A DNA stretch of 7,098 nt, taken from NCBI RefSeq assembly GCF_938028185.1, contig NZ_CALJAH010000309.1, forward strand, positions 1-7,098. Reading direction: 5' to 3'. Under the pieces are notes generated by a model. That model searched no databases and was not told the DNA's origin. It saw only the letters and a program-made list of their open reading frames with translations. The DNA is from an uncultured Cardiobacterium sp. GTDB lineage: Bacteria > Pseudomonadota > Gammaproteobacteria > Cardiobacteriales > Cardiobacteriaceae. The position numbers and the translations under genes were made by a program. Of the stretch, positions 1-6,488 are shown piece by piece. Each line of letters starts with the position of its first letter. The first letter of the stretch is position 1.

Positions 1-53
1 GCGTACTGTCTTCGGCGACGCGCCTTGCCTGAAACTTTCGGTGGATTGCTATA
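1..53 (-). repeat. Correia-like (CREE-type) miniature element, one end only
   Basis: Read on the minus strand, position 53 starts with TATAG. Further in come TCAGG, CAAGGCG and AGACAGTAC, in the same order and at nearly the same spacing as one end of the Neisseria Correia repeat as I remember it (TATAG..., TCAGG, CAAGGCG, then AGACAGTAC). From TCAGG to AGTAC about 25 of 32 positions agree. Between the blocks the sequence differs, including the TGGATTAA part of the Neisseria terminus, so this would be a relative rather than a true Neisseria copy. The other end lies left of the window, so paired inverted termini and a TA target duplication cannot be shown. Correia elements are non-autonomous, MITE-like, insert at TA and can carry outward promoters. 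The comparison is from memory, not from a search. Confidence 0.5.
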
Positions 54-101
54 TTAGCGCGCCGCTGTGTCAGTTTTTGTCAGCAGTCTTATCGCGCCGT
101 C

Positions 102-129
102 AAAAAAGCCGCCCGCAGGCGGCTTTTTT
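102..129 (-). terminator. Intrinsic terminator of the sdaC-sdaA operon (bidirectional)
   Basis: A perfect hairpin has stem GCCGCC (108-113) and GGCGGC (118-123) with the 4-nt loop CGCA. Six A precede it and six T follow it, so either strand ends in a U-run. It lies 20 nt beyond the sdaA stop codon on the minus strand. Because the structure is symmetric it could also stop rightward transcription entering from the left of the window. Confidence 0.93.
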
Positions 130-149
130 CGTGCGCATGGTGCGAAGGC

Positions 150-1523
<1,374 letters not shown>

Positions 1524-1538
1524 GAGCGTAACTCCCTG

Positions 1539-2861
1539 TTATTTGAATAGTCCGTACACGAGGGCGGAAATGGCGATGCTGCCCATGACGACGACGAATA
1601 CATTACTGGCGGCGCCACGGTATTTTTGCAAAGCCGGAATTTTGTGAATGGCGTACATCGGCATGATGAAGAGGATCATCGCAATGACCGGGCCGCTCAG
1701 GCTTTCGATGAAGCCGAGGATGCTCGGGTTGAGGATGGCGACAATCCACAGGGTAATCATGAAGAAGACGGCACTGATTTTCTGGAATTTTTTCGGCTCA
1801 ATCGGTTTGTCGAGCAGTTGGTTGACCAGACCTTCGAGGCCTTCGCGCGCGCCGAGGTAGTGGCCGAAGAAGGAGCTGGCGATGGCGAGGAAGGCGACGA
1901 ACGGGCCGAAGTAGGAGATGATCGGGTTGTCGAAGCGGTTGGCGAGGTAGGAGAGAATGGGCAGGTTCTCTGTCTTGGCCTGAATGAGGTCATTCGGGGT
2001 GAGGGCGAGGACGCAGCTAAAGACAAAGAGCATGACGAAGATAACCAGCATGAAGGCGGTCTGGCGCAGGGTACGGCTGATTTCGCGGTCGCGGCCGGCT
2101 TCCGGGAAATGGTGCGCGTGCGAGACGGCGCAGGAAGAAATCGCGGGCGAGTGGTTGAAGGCAAACACCAGCACCGGAATGGTCAGCCACAGCGTCACCA
2201 GAAAACCGTGGCTGTTGGCGGTGGCGGACGGAAGTTTCGCCAATGCTGCGCCGCCTGCCGGACACGCCAGCCAAATGGCTTGCAGAAAATCACTGTTGAA
2301 GCTGAAGGCGATGGCCGTTTGACTAAAAATGGCACCATTCCATTGCGGGACAAGGAACAGCGAAAGGCCGAAAATGACCGCAATCAGCGGATAGACCAGC
2401 CAGTTGGTGACGGCGAGGATGACACGCTCATTGAGCAGCATGATGCCAATCATTACCGCCAGCAGGATGAACGACACCACGGCGCGCGACGGAGCGGCCA
2501 TGTGCAACTGGTTTACGATGAAGGAAATGACGGTGTTGGTGATGCCGACGCCGTAAATCAGCAGGATGGGATAGATGGCAAGGAAATACAGCAGGGTGAT
2601 GAGGCGGCCACCGGTTGTGCCAAAGTGCTCCTGCACAACGTAGGTGATGTCCTGCCCCGGATTTTTTGACGACAGCACGAAGCGGGCGAGGCCACGGTGC
2701 GCGTAATAGGTCATCGGCCCGACGATGATGGTGATGACAATCAGCGGCCAGATGCCGCCCATACCCGCGTTGATGGGGAGAAAGAGAATGCCCGCGCCGA
2801 CGGCGGTACCAAACAGGCCGAGTGCCCAAGTGAAGTTGAAGTCGCTGAAGAGCTTTTTCAT
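1539..2861 (-). CDS. sdaC: Serine/H+ symporter of the HAAAP family, with an internal insertion
   Basis: This 440-residue inner-membrane protein of about 11 hydrophobic segments imports L-serine with protons for the deaminase encoded next to it. SdaC-like landmarks are LGLFGTAVGAGILFLPINAG (14-33), AHRGLARFVLS (54-64), NPGQDIT (67-73), FAFNHSPAISS (233-243), FFGHYLGAREG (331-341) and LNPSILGFIE (377-386). The last two favour SdaC over the threonine transporter TdcC. The reading frame stays open for 126 codons further upstream, but the start at 2861 is preferred because AAGGA lies 7 nt before it and the homology begins there. Residues about 191-219 hold roughly 22 residues that I do not see in E. 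coli SdaC, placed just before the helix leading to FNHSP. The gene is first in the operon, and its stop codon is 15 nt from the sdaA start. Confidence 0.93.
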   Translation of the reverse strand: MKKLFSDFNFTWALGLFGTAVGAGILFLPINAGMGGIWPLIVITIIVGPMTYYAHRGLARFVLSSKNPGQDITYVVQEHFGTTGGRLITLLYFLAIYPILLIYGVGITNTVISFIVNQLHMAAPSRAVVSFILLAVMIGIMLLNERVILAVTNWLVYPLIAVIFGLSLFLVPQWNGAIFSQTAIAFSFNSDFLQAIWLACPAGGAALAKLPSATANSHGFLVTLWLTIPVLVFAFNHSPAISSCAVSHAHHFPEAGRDREISRTLRQTAFMLVIFVMLFVFSCVLALTPNDLIQAKTENLPILSYLANRFDNPIISYFGPFVAFLAIASSFFGHYLGAREGLEGLVNQLLDKPIEPKKFQKISAVFFMITLWIVAILNPSILGFIESLSGPVIAMILFIMPMYAIHKIPALQKYRGAASNVFVVVMGSIAISALVYGLFK

Positions 2862-2895
2862 GGGAGGTTCCTTTGACTCAAATGATGATTTCACG

Positions 2896-2927
2896 CAGTT
2901 TTCACCGCGCGACCGGGTGAAAAACTG
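2896..2927 (-). promoter_or_regulatory. Inverted repeat in the sdaC leader, candidate operator or leader hairpin
   Basis: CAGTTTTCACC (2896-2906) is matched by GGTGAAAAACTG (2916-2927), an 11-bp near-perfect inverted repeat with one extra A and a 9-nt spacer. It ends 34 nt upstream of the sdaC start codon and adjoins the AT-rich promoter region. It could be a dimeric repressor site or a stem-loop in the mRNA leader. There is no T-run after it, so it is not an intrinsic terminator. The regulator is unknown. Confidence 0.5.
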
Positions 2928-2972
2928 TTTATATTTTATCGGAATTAACAGAAAAAATCTTCTAATATAAAA
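2928..2972 (-). promoter_or_regulatory. AT-rich promoter region of sdaC-sdaA
   Basis: This is the only strongly AT-rich block upstream of sdaC. On the minus strand it offers -10-like hexamers TATATT (2964-2969), TAAAAT (2933-2938) and TATAAA (2928-2933). No convincing -35 TTGACA-like hexamer sits at 16-18 bp from any of them, which would suit an activator-dependent promoter. The exact start point cannot be chosen from the sequence. Confidence 0.4.
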
Positions 2973-3023
2973 AGTGTTTGCGTGAGTGAGGGTAATCCAT
3001 ACACAATTCACCGCGCGCACCTG

Positions 3024-3042
3024 CCACAAAAATCCACAAAAA
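3024..3042. repeat. Two direct 9-bp repeats at one-helical-turn spacing
   Basis: CCACAAAAA occurs at 3024-3032 and again at 3034-3042, a 10-bp period, in the middle of the divergent intergenic region. Phased A-tracts like these can bend DNA or form two half-sites for a protein. It may equally be a chance short repeat. Confidence 0.3.
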
Positions 3043-3079
3043 ACCTCATGATACCGTCGGACAGCCCCCCGCGCGACCG

Positions 3080-3108
3080 TTCCCGGCCGTAGTGCTATCG
3101 GCGATAAT
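3080..3108 (+). promoter_or_regulatory. Possible promoter of the exported-protein gene
   Basis: TTCCCG (3080-3085) and GATAAT (3103-3108) are separated by 17 bp. The -10 matches TATAAT at five of six bases and the -35 is weak. A transcript would start near 3115, about 20 nt before the ATG at 3136. It is the best rightward candidate I see in this intergenic region. Confidence 0.3.
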
Positions 3109-3135
3109 GCCGCCTTTTCCCGCCCGAAGTCTCCC

Positions 3136-4911
3136 ATGCACAAAATCCTCATTGCCCTTGCCTTCGTCTGCCTCGCCGTGCGGGCGGAAACCGTCGCCAC
3201 GGTGGACGTGGACGGCATCGCCGTACCGCTGCGCGCCACTTCCGTCCTGGCGGAAGACGTGCTGGACGCCGACCAAGCCGTCGCCCGCGCCCGCCTCGAC
3301 TACACCCCCGGCAAGGAAAGCATCGCCTACTTTGACGCCAACGACCGCAAAATTGCCCGCCCGGTCGAGAGCGGCTACTTTCAGCGGACGCTCGGCAAAA
3401 CCGCCGACGGCCGCACCGTGGTGCAGGAATTCTGGCAGGACACCGCCACGAAGCGAAGTGCACCGTATGCGCTGACGCGGCGGGCAGCGGCAACGAATGG
3501 CGGTGGCATCACCGCCCTTCTGCCGCCGCTACAGGCGGGGAAAGCGCTTGGCCGCGCGCTGGCGCGGCTACGCGCCCCGAACGCGGCAAATGGCGCGATT
3601 GACAGCACCCTGGTGCTTTATGACCGCAACGGCGCGGTTTCCTTCATAGCGCCTTTTCGTGCCGGGAAAGAGGCGGGATACAGCAATTACTATGAAGAAG
3701 ACCGCCTGCGGATACAAAGCCCGCCATTACAGGCTGACGACGCGGCGCCACCCGATGAATTGCCGGAGTTCCGCGCCGTGGTGACGCCCCATATACGGGT
3801 GTTTTATCCGGACGGCAGGCTGCTGGCACTCATGCCCTCCCCCGCGCCGGGCGAGACGGCAAACGCTCTCACCCTGTGTTACCGCGCCGATGGTTCGCTG
3901 CTTGCCGCAATCAATCCCGACCGTGAGCCGTCACTCCGGCTATGGGACAGCGCAGGCACGCCGCTGACCCCGGACACGGCGGCACATGAAGCGGCGCGGG
4001 CAGAACTCAAGGCAACATGGCAACCAGTGAAAGCGCTGCACAGGCGATTCGATCAATCCCGGCTGGAATTATTCGACGGTGTGCGCCGCAACGCGCAGGG
4101 CGTGCGGGTGGTGGCGGTAAGCGGCATCGACGTGCCGCTGCGCGTGGACAACACACTGCCGGAGGCGATACTGGACGCCAACCGCGCGGCAGCACAGGGA
4201 GGAAGCATCACCTACATCGCGGGCGAGGCGCAGACCTTTTACTACGATGCCCGCTACCAAAAAGTCGCCCAACCCGCATCAGGCGGCTACTTCCGCAAAG
4301 TCGTCGGCAAGACCGCCGATGGTCGCACCGTCGCACAGGATTTCTACCAGGACAGCGGCAAGCCGCAAACGAGGATGTTCATCCTGCGCGCCGATGCCGC
4401 CGCAGATGACTTTCGTACCGAAATGGCGGACAGCCCGGTCGCCACCTATGGCCGCGACGGTGCCGTTTACCGGGTGCATTACCCCGTGCGGGCAGACAAC
4501 ACCACCCACCGTACCGCAGACTATGTCGAAGGCCGCCTGCTGATGCAGGATGCCTTGCCGCCGGGAACGCACGACCCGGATGACCCCTTGCGCGAATTGC
4601 TGGCCTTGCCGGATTACGTTCGCACCTTCTACCCGGATGGCCGCCTGTGGTCGCTCAGCACAGACGAAAAGAACGGCGACGGTATCCGCGCGGTGTACCG
4701 CGCTGACGGCTCGCTGCTTATGGCGCGCGGTACAAAAGCTGATGGCTACCCAAAAACGTGGTGGAGCGCGGACGGCAAGCCGCTGGAAAAAGGCACAGAG
4801 GCCAGGCGCCAGGCCATAGCGGAATACAACACACAGGTAGATACGTTGAACGCACGGCTGGACCAATGGCTTGAGGCAGCAGAACCGCCGCCGACCACAC
4901 CCGAAAAATAA
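3136..4911 (+). CDS. Predicted exported protein built of two tandem repeat units, function unknown
   Basis: I do not recognise this 591-residue protein. The N-terminus (MHKILIALAFVCLAVRA) is a plausible Sec signal peptide with cleavage after A18, so a periplasmic or surface location is likely. The mature part is an internal duplication. Residues about 20-115 match 323-418: PLR at 31 and 334, GKTADGRTV at 87 and 391, then VQEFWQD versus AQDFYQD. Residues about 158-285 match 434-557: FYPDGRL at 223 and 498, YRADGSL at 249 and 521. Synonymous codons differ between the copies, so the duplication is old. Short Y-x-D-G-x-L motifs recur (YDRNGAV, FYPDGRL, YRADGSL, WWSADGKPL) and faintly resemble MORN/YwqK-type repeats. 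That is only a resemblance. There are no cysteines beyond the signal peptide except C248, and no catalytic motif. The ribosome site is weak (GAAG, 6 nt before ATG). The gene stands alone, divergent from sdaC. Confidence 0.85.
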   Translation: MHKILIALAFVCLAVRAETVATVDVDGIAVPLRATSVLAEDVLDADQAVARARLDYTPGKESIAYFDANDRKIARPVESGYFQRTLGKTADGRTVVQEFWQDTATKRSAPYALTRRAAATNGGGITALLPPLQAGKALGRALARLRAPNAANGAIDSTLVLYDRNGAVSFIAPFRAGKEAGYSNYYEEDRLRIQSPPLQADDAAPPDELPEFRAVVTPHIRVFYPDGRLLALMPSPAPGETANALTLCYRADGSLLAAINPDREPSLRLWDSAGTPLTPDTAAHEAARAELKATWQPVKALHRRFDQSRLELFDGVRRNAQGVRVVAVSGIDVPLRVDNTLPEAILDANRAAAQGGSITYIAGEAQTFYYDARYQKVAQPASGGYFRKVVGKTADGRTVAQDFYQDSGKPQTRMFILRADAAADDFRTEMADSPVATYGRDGAVYRVHYPVRADNTTHRTADYVEGRLLMQDALPPGTHDPDDPLRELLALPDYVRTFYPDGRLWSLSTDEKNGDGIRAVYRADGSLLMARGTKADGYPKTWWSADGKPLEKGTEARRQAIAEYNTQVDTLNARLDQWLEAAEPPPTTPEK

Positions 4912-4980
4912 AAAAGCCCCGTTTTGCGCCCGCCCCGTGGGAGGGCTGGGGGTGGCAAACCATTCGCGTCAGCGACAGTT

Positions 4981-5039
4981 GTAGGTCGGGCATTCATGCC
5001 CGACGTTTTTTTGATGTCGGCCATAAATGGCCGACCTAC
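4981..5039. repeat. Inverted pair of GTAG-headed REP-like palindromes
   Basis: The 59-bp element has termini GTAGGTCGG (4981-4989) and CCGACCTAC (5031-5039). Inside are two hairpins: GTCGGGCAT/ATGCCCGAC (4985-4993, 4996-5004) and GTCGGCCAT/ATGGCCGAC (5016-5024, 5027-5035). Each has a 9-bp perfect stem and a 2-nt centre. The two units face each other, so read from either end each begins GTAG followed by a palindrome. That is the form described for REP elements mobilised by RAYT transposases, and a facing pair resembles a BIME. No transposase gene is in the window. Copies elsewhere in the genome would be needed to confirm the family. Confidence 0.65.
4985..5012 (+). terminator. Terminator-like hairpin after the exported-protein gene
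   Basis: The GC-rich stem GTCGGGC/GCCCGAC is followed by G and then seven T (5006-5012), which fits an intrinsic terminator for rightward transcription. It lies 73 nt after the stop codon at 4911 and is made from the first REP-like unit, so the repeat may have been co-opted as the gene's terminator. Confidence 0.55.
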
Positions 5040-5138
5040 GCGCTGCGCGCATGGGTTTGGCGGCAATGAGATGATAGAGTATTCTGCAGCGATGCGTTTT
5101 GCGTGAGTGTATCAGGTGTGCCGCTGCCCCAATGCCCG

Positions 5139-5195
5139 CGTGCGTGTTGGCTGCACCGCTACACACTACGCACGGGTTGCCGCATTCATGGCAAC
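5139..5195. repeat. Two adjoining stem-loops
   Basis: CGTGCGT (5139-5145) pairs with ACGCACG (5168-5174) around a 22-nt loop. Next to it GTTGCC (5176-5181) pairs with GGCAAC (5190-5195) around an 8-nt loop. Neither is followed by a T-run. They may be decayed parts of the same palindromic repeats that flank them; no function can be assigned. Confidence 0.3.
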
Positions 5196-5209
5196 GGTTT
5201 TGCGACGCT

Positions 5210-5272
5210 GGGGCAAGCCCCTACTCGCGCTTTTCATTGGCTTGTAGAGTGTGTGCCGCAGGCACGCACGCG
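5210..5272. repeat. Outward-facing pair of GTAG-headed REP-like palindromes
   Basis: On the minus strand a unit starts GTAG at 5224 and runs into GGGGC-AA-GCCCC (5210-5221). On the plus strand a unit starts GTAG at 5244 and runs into GTGTGCC-GCA-GGCACGC (5251-5257, 5261-5267; one G-T pair). The two heads are 19 bp apart and point away from each other. The stems differ from those of the pair at 4981-5039, so if these are REPs they belong to different sequence classes. Confidence 0.45.
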
Positions 5273-5328
5273 ATAAAGGGGTTTGCTATCACCGCCCGCG
5301 CGGCTGCCCTGTTCAATTACGCGGGAAA

Positions 5329-5338
5329 TTAACGTTAA
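5329..5338. promoter_or_regulatory. Perfect palindrome TTAACGTTAA, candidate operator
   Basis: A 10-bp perfect palindrome ends 1 bp before the -35 hexamer of the predicted PTS-operon promoter. This position suits an activator or repressor site. I cannot assign it to a known regulator. Confidence 0.35.
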
Positions 5339-5339
5339 A

Positions 5340-5368
5340 TTGTGATTATCTTCTGTTAAAGCTAAAAT
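5340..5368 (+). promoter_or_regulatory. Sigma70-type promoter of the mannose PTS operon
   Basis: TTGTGA (5340-5345) and TAAAAT (5363-5368) are separated by the ideal 17 bp in an AT-rich patch that stands out from GC-rich surroundings. The -10 matches consensus at five of six bases and the -35 at four. Transcription would start near 5375, giving a leader of about 67 nt before manX. TGTGA at 5341-5345 is half of a CRP site, but the second half is missing, so CRP control is only a possibility. Confidence 0.6.
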
Positions 5369-5441
5369 TACCGCGCCAAGAGCAGCCTGCCCAAACCCAT
5401 GCGCGTCCTGCCGTTGGCCATACATTTACAGGAGAAATTTC

Positions 5442-6476
5442 ATGACAATAGCTGTTGTAATCACAACGCATGGTCACGCCGCCAAAGCCCTGCTGGCCAC
5501 GGCAGAAATGATCATCGGCGAACAGGACAACGTGCGCTGCGTGGATTTCGTGCCGGGCGAAAACGGCGAGGTGCTGGCGGGGAAAATCCGCGCCGCCGCC
5601 GCCGAACTCGACACATCCGCCGGGCTGCTGTTGCTGGTCGATTTGTGGGGCGGCACGCCGTTCAATGCTTCCAGCGGCATCGCCCACGATGATGCCAATA
5701 CCGAAGTCGTCACCGGGGTGAACATCCCCATGCTCGTTTCGGTGCTGATGGAGCGCGAAGACATCACCGCCCTGCCCGAACTGACCGCACTCGCCCAGCG
5801 CGAAGGTGCCGATGGCGTCAAGAGCCTGAAAACCCAGGCCGCCGCCAAGGCTGCGCCTGCCGCTGCCAGCAGCGCCGCTCCCGCTGCCGCCGCTTCACAG
5901 GAAACGTTCGACGAAAATGACCCCGAAGTGCAGCGTCTGCGCGCCGAAGCCTCTGCCAAGGTAAACGATGGTCCGCACATGAGCTTCGGCCTGTGGCGCA
6001 TCGACGACCGCCTCATTCACGGCCAGGTCGCGACCCGCTGGACAAAGGAAACCGGCGTCAAGCGCATCATCGTCGTCAATGACAACGTCGTCAAAGACAA
6101 AACCCGCGCCACCATGCTCAAGCAGGCGGTACCGCCGGGCGTCACCGCGCACGTCGTCAGCGTGGACAAGATGATGCGCGTCTATAACAACCCCGAATAC
6201 GCGGGCGACAAGGTGATGCTGCTTTTCACCAATCCGACCGACGCGCTGGAGCTGGTGCGCCGTGGCGTGCCGATAAAGTCCATCAACATTGGCGGCATGG
6301 CCTACAAGGAAGGGCGGGTGATGCTTGATATGTCGGTCTCGGTTGATGAAAAAGACATCGAAGCCTTCAAGGAGCTGGACAGCCGTGGCATTGAGCTGGA
6401 AGTGCGCAAGGTCGCCTCGGACAAGAAAGTCCCGGTATTGCAGCTCATCGCCGAAAAATACAAACCCGCCAACTAA
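5442..6476 (+). CDS. manX: Mannose-family PTS EIIAB fusion protein
   Basis: This 344-residue cytoplasmic protein passes phosphate from HPr to its IIA domain, then to its IIB domain, then to the hexose carried by the membrane EIIC/EIID pair. The IIA domain (1 to about 130) has the phosphorylated H10 (ITTHGH), D67 in LVDLWGGTPFN, and TGVNIPML (91-98). The IIB domain (about 181-344) has the phosphorylated H193 in RIDDRLIHGQVATRW, plus VYNNPEYAG and LLFTNPTD. Both domains closely match E. coli ManX as I recall it. The protein is about 20 residues longer than the E. coli one (323). The extra length is in the linker: an Ala-rich part (132-151) and an added acidic stretch (about 154-176). AGGAG lies 7 nt before the ATG. 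It is followed 12 nt later by manY. Substrates of this family include mannose, glucose and amino sugars; the exact range cannot be read from the sequence. Confidence 0.96.
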   Translation: MTIAVVITTHGHAAKALLATAEMIIGEQDNVRCVDFVPGENGEVLAGKIRAAAAELDTSAGLLLLVDLWGGTPFNASSGIAHDDANTEVVTGVNIPMLVSVLMEREDITALPELTALAQREGADGVKSLKTQAAAKAAPAAASSAAPAAAASQETFDENDPEVQRLRAEASAKVNDGPHMSFGLWRIDDRLIHGQVATRWTKETGVKRIIVVNDNVVKDKTRATMLKQAVPPGVTAHVVSVDKMMRVYNNPEYAGDKVMLLFTNPTDALELVRRGVPIKSINIGGMAYKEGRVMLDMSVSVDEKDIEAFKELDSRGIELEVRKVASDKKVPVLQLIAEKYKPAN

Positions 6477-6488
6477 CGGAGTATTCCC

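Larger units (their letters stand above)
4912..5441. other. 530-bp intergenic region rich in palindromes
   Basis: I find no credible gene here. Open frames such as one over 5099-5332 lack a ribosome site and run through the palindromes. The left part (4912-4955) is a G/C-rich tract just after the preceding stop codon. The middle (4981-5272) holds several hairpins, including four GTAG-headed units. The right part (5326-5370) is AT-rich and carries the promoter of the PTS operon. Inverted arms CCCGCG (5295-5300) and CGCGGG (5320-5325) lie just before it. Confidence 0.7.

Noticed and set aside
1..53. Resemblance of the minus strand to part of a glycine riboswitch (CACCGAA followed by TTTCAGGCAA)
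   Set aside because: The GGAGAG-type 5' part is absent upstream, the core between the two motifs is too short, and it follows a terminator. The TATAG end and the AGACAGTAC block are better explained by a Correia-like repeat. It stays a weaker alternative until the sequence left of the window is seen.
1626..2669. Long plus-strand open frame (347 codons) opposite sdaC
   Set aside because: Same reasoning: antisense to a conserved transporter, with a hydrophilic Glu/Asp/Gly/Arg-rich product typical of the reverse of membrane-protein codons.
2862..3239. N-terminal extension of sdaC by 126 codons
   Set aside because: The extension covers the promoter region and leader, has no homology, and overlaps the divergent gene. 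A good ribosome site precedes the ATG at 2861.
4912..4951. Minus-strand terminator formed by the GC-rich tract and the A-run (T-run on the minus strand) after the exported-protein gene
   Set aside because: Arms such as AGCCC and GGGCT can pair, but the loop is long and there is no minus-strand gene to its right for it to terminate.
2977..5109. Shared 12-mer TTTGCGTGAGTG at 2977-2988 and 5098-5109, both intergenic
   Set aside because: About one chance 12-base match is expected in a window this size, and the flanks do not extend the similarity.
5099..5332. Possible small protein of 77 residues in the intergenic region
   Set aside because: There is no ribosome site, it reads through several palindromes, and it has a Cys/Ala/His-rich composition unlike the neighbouring genes.
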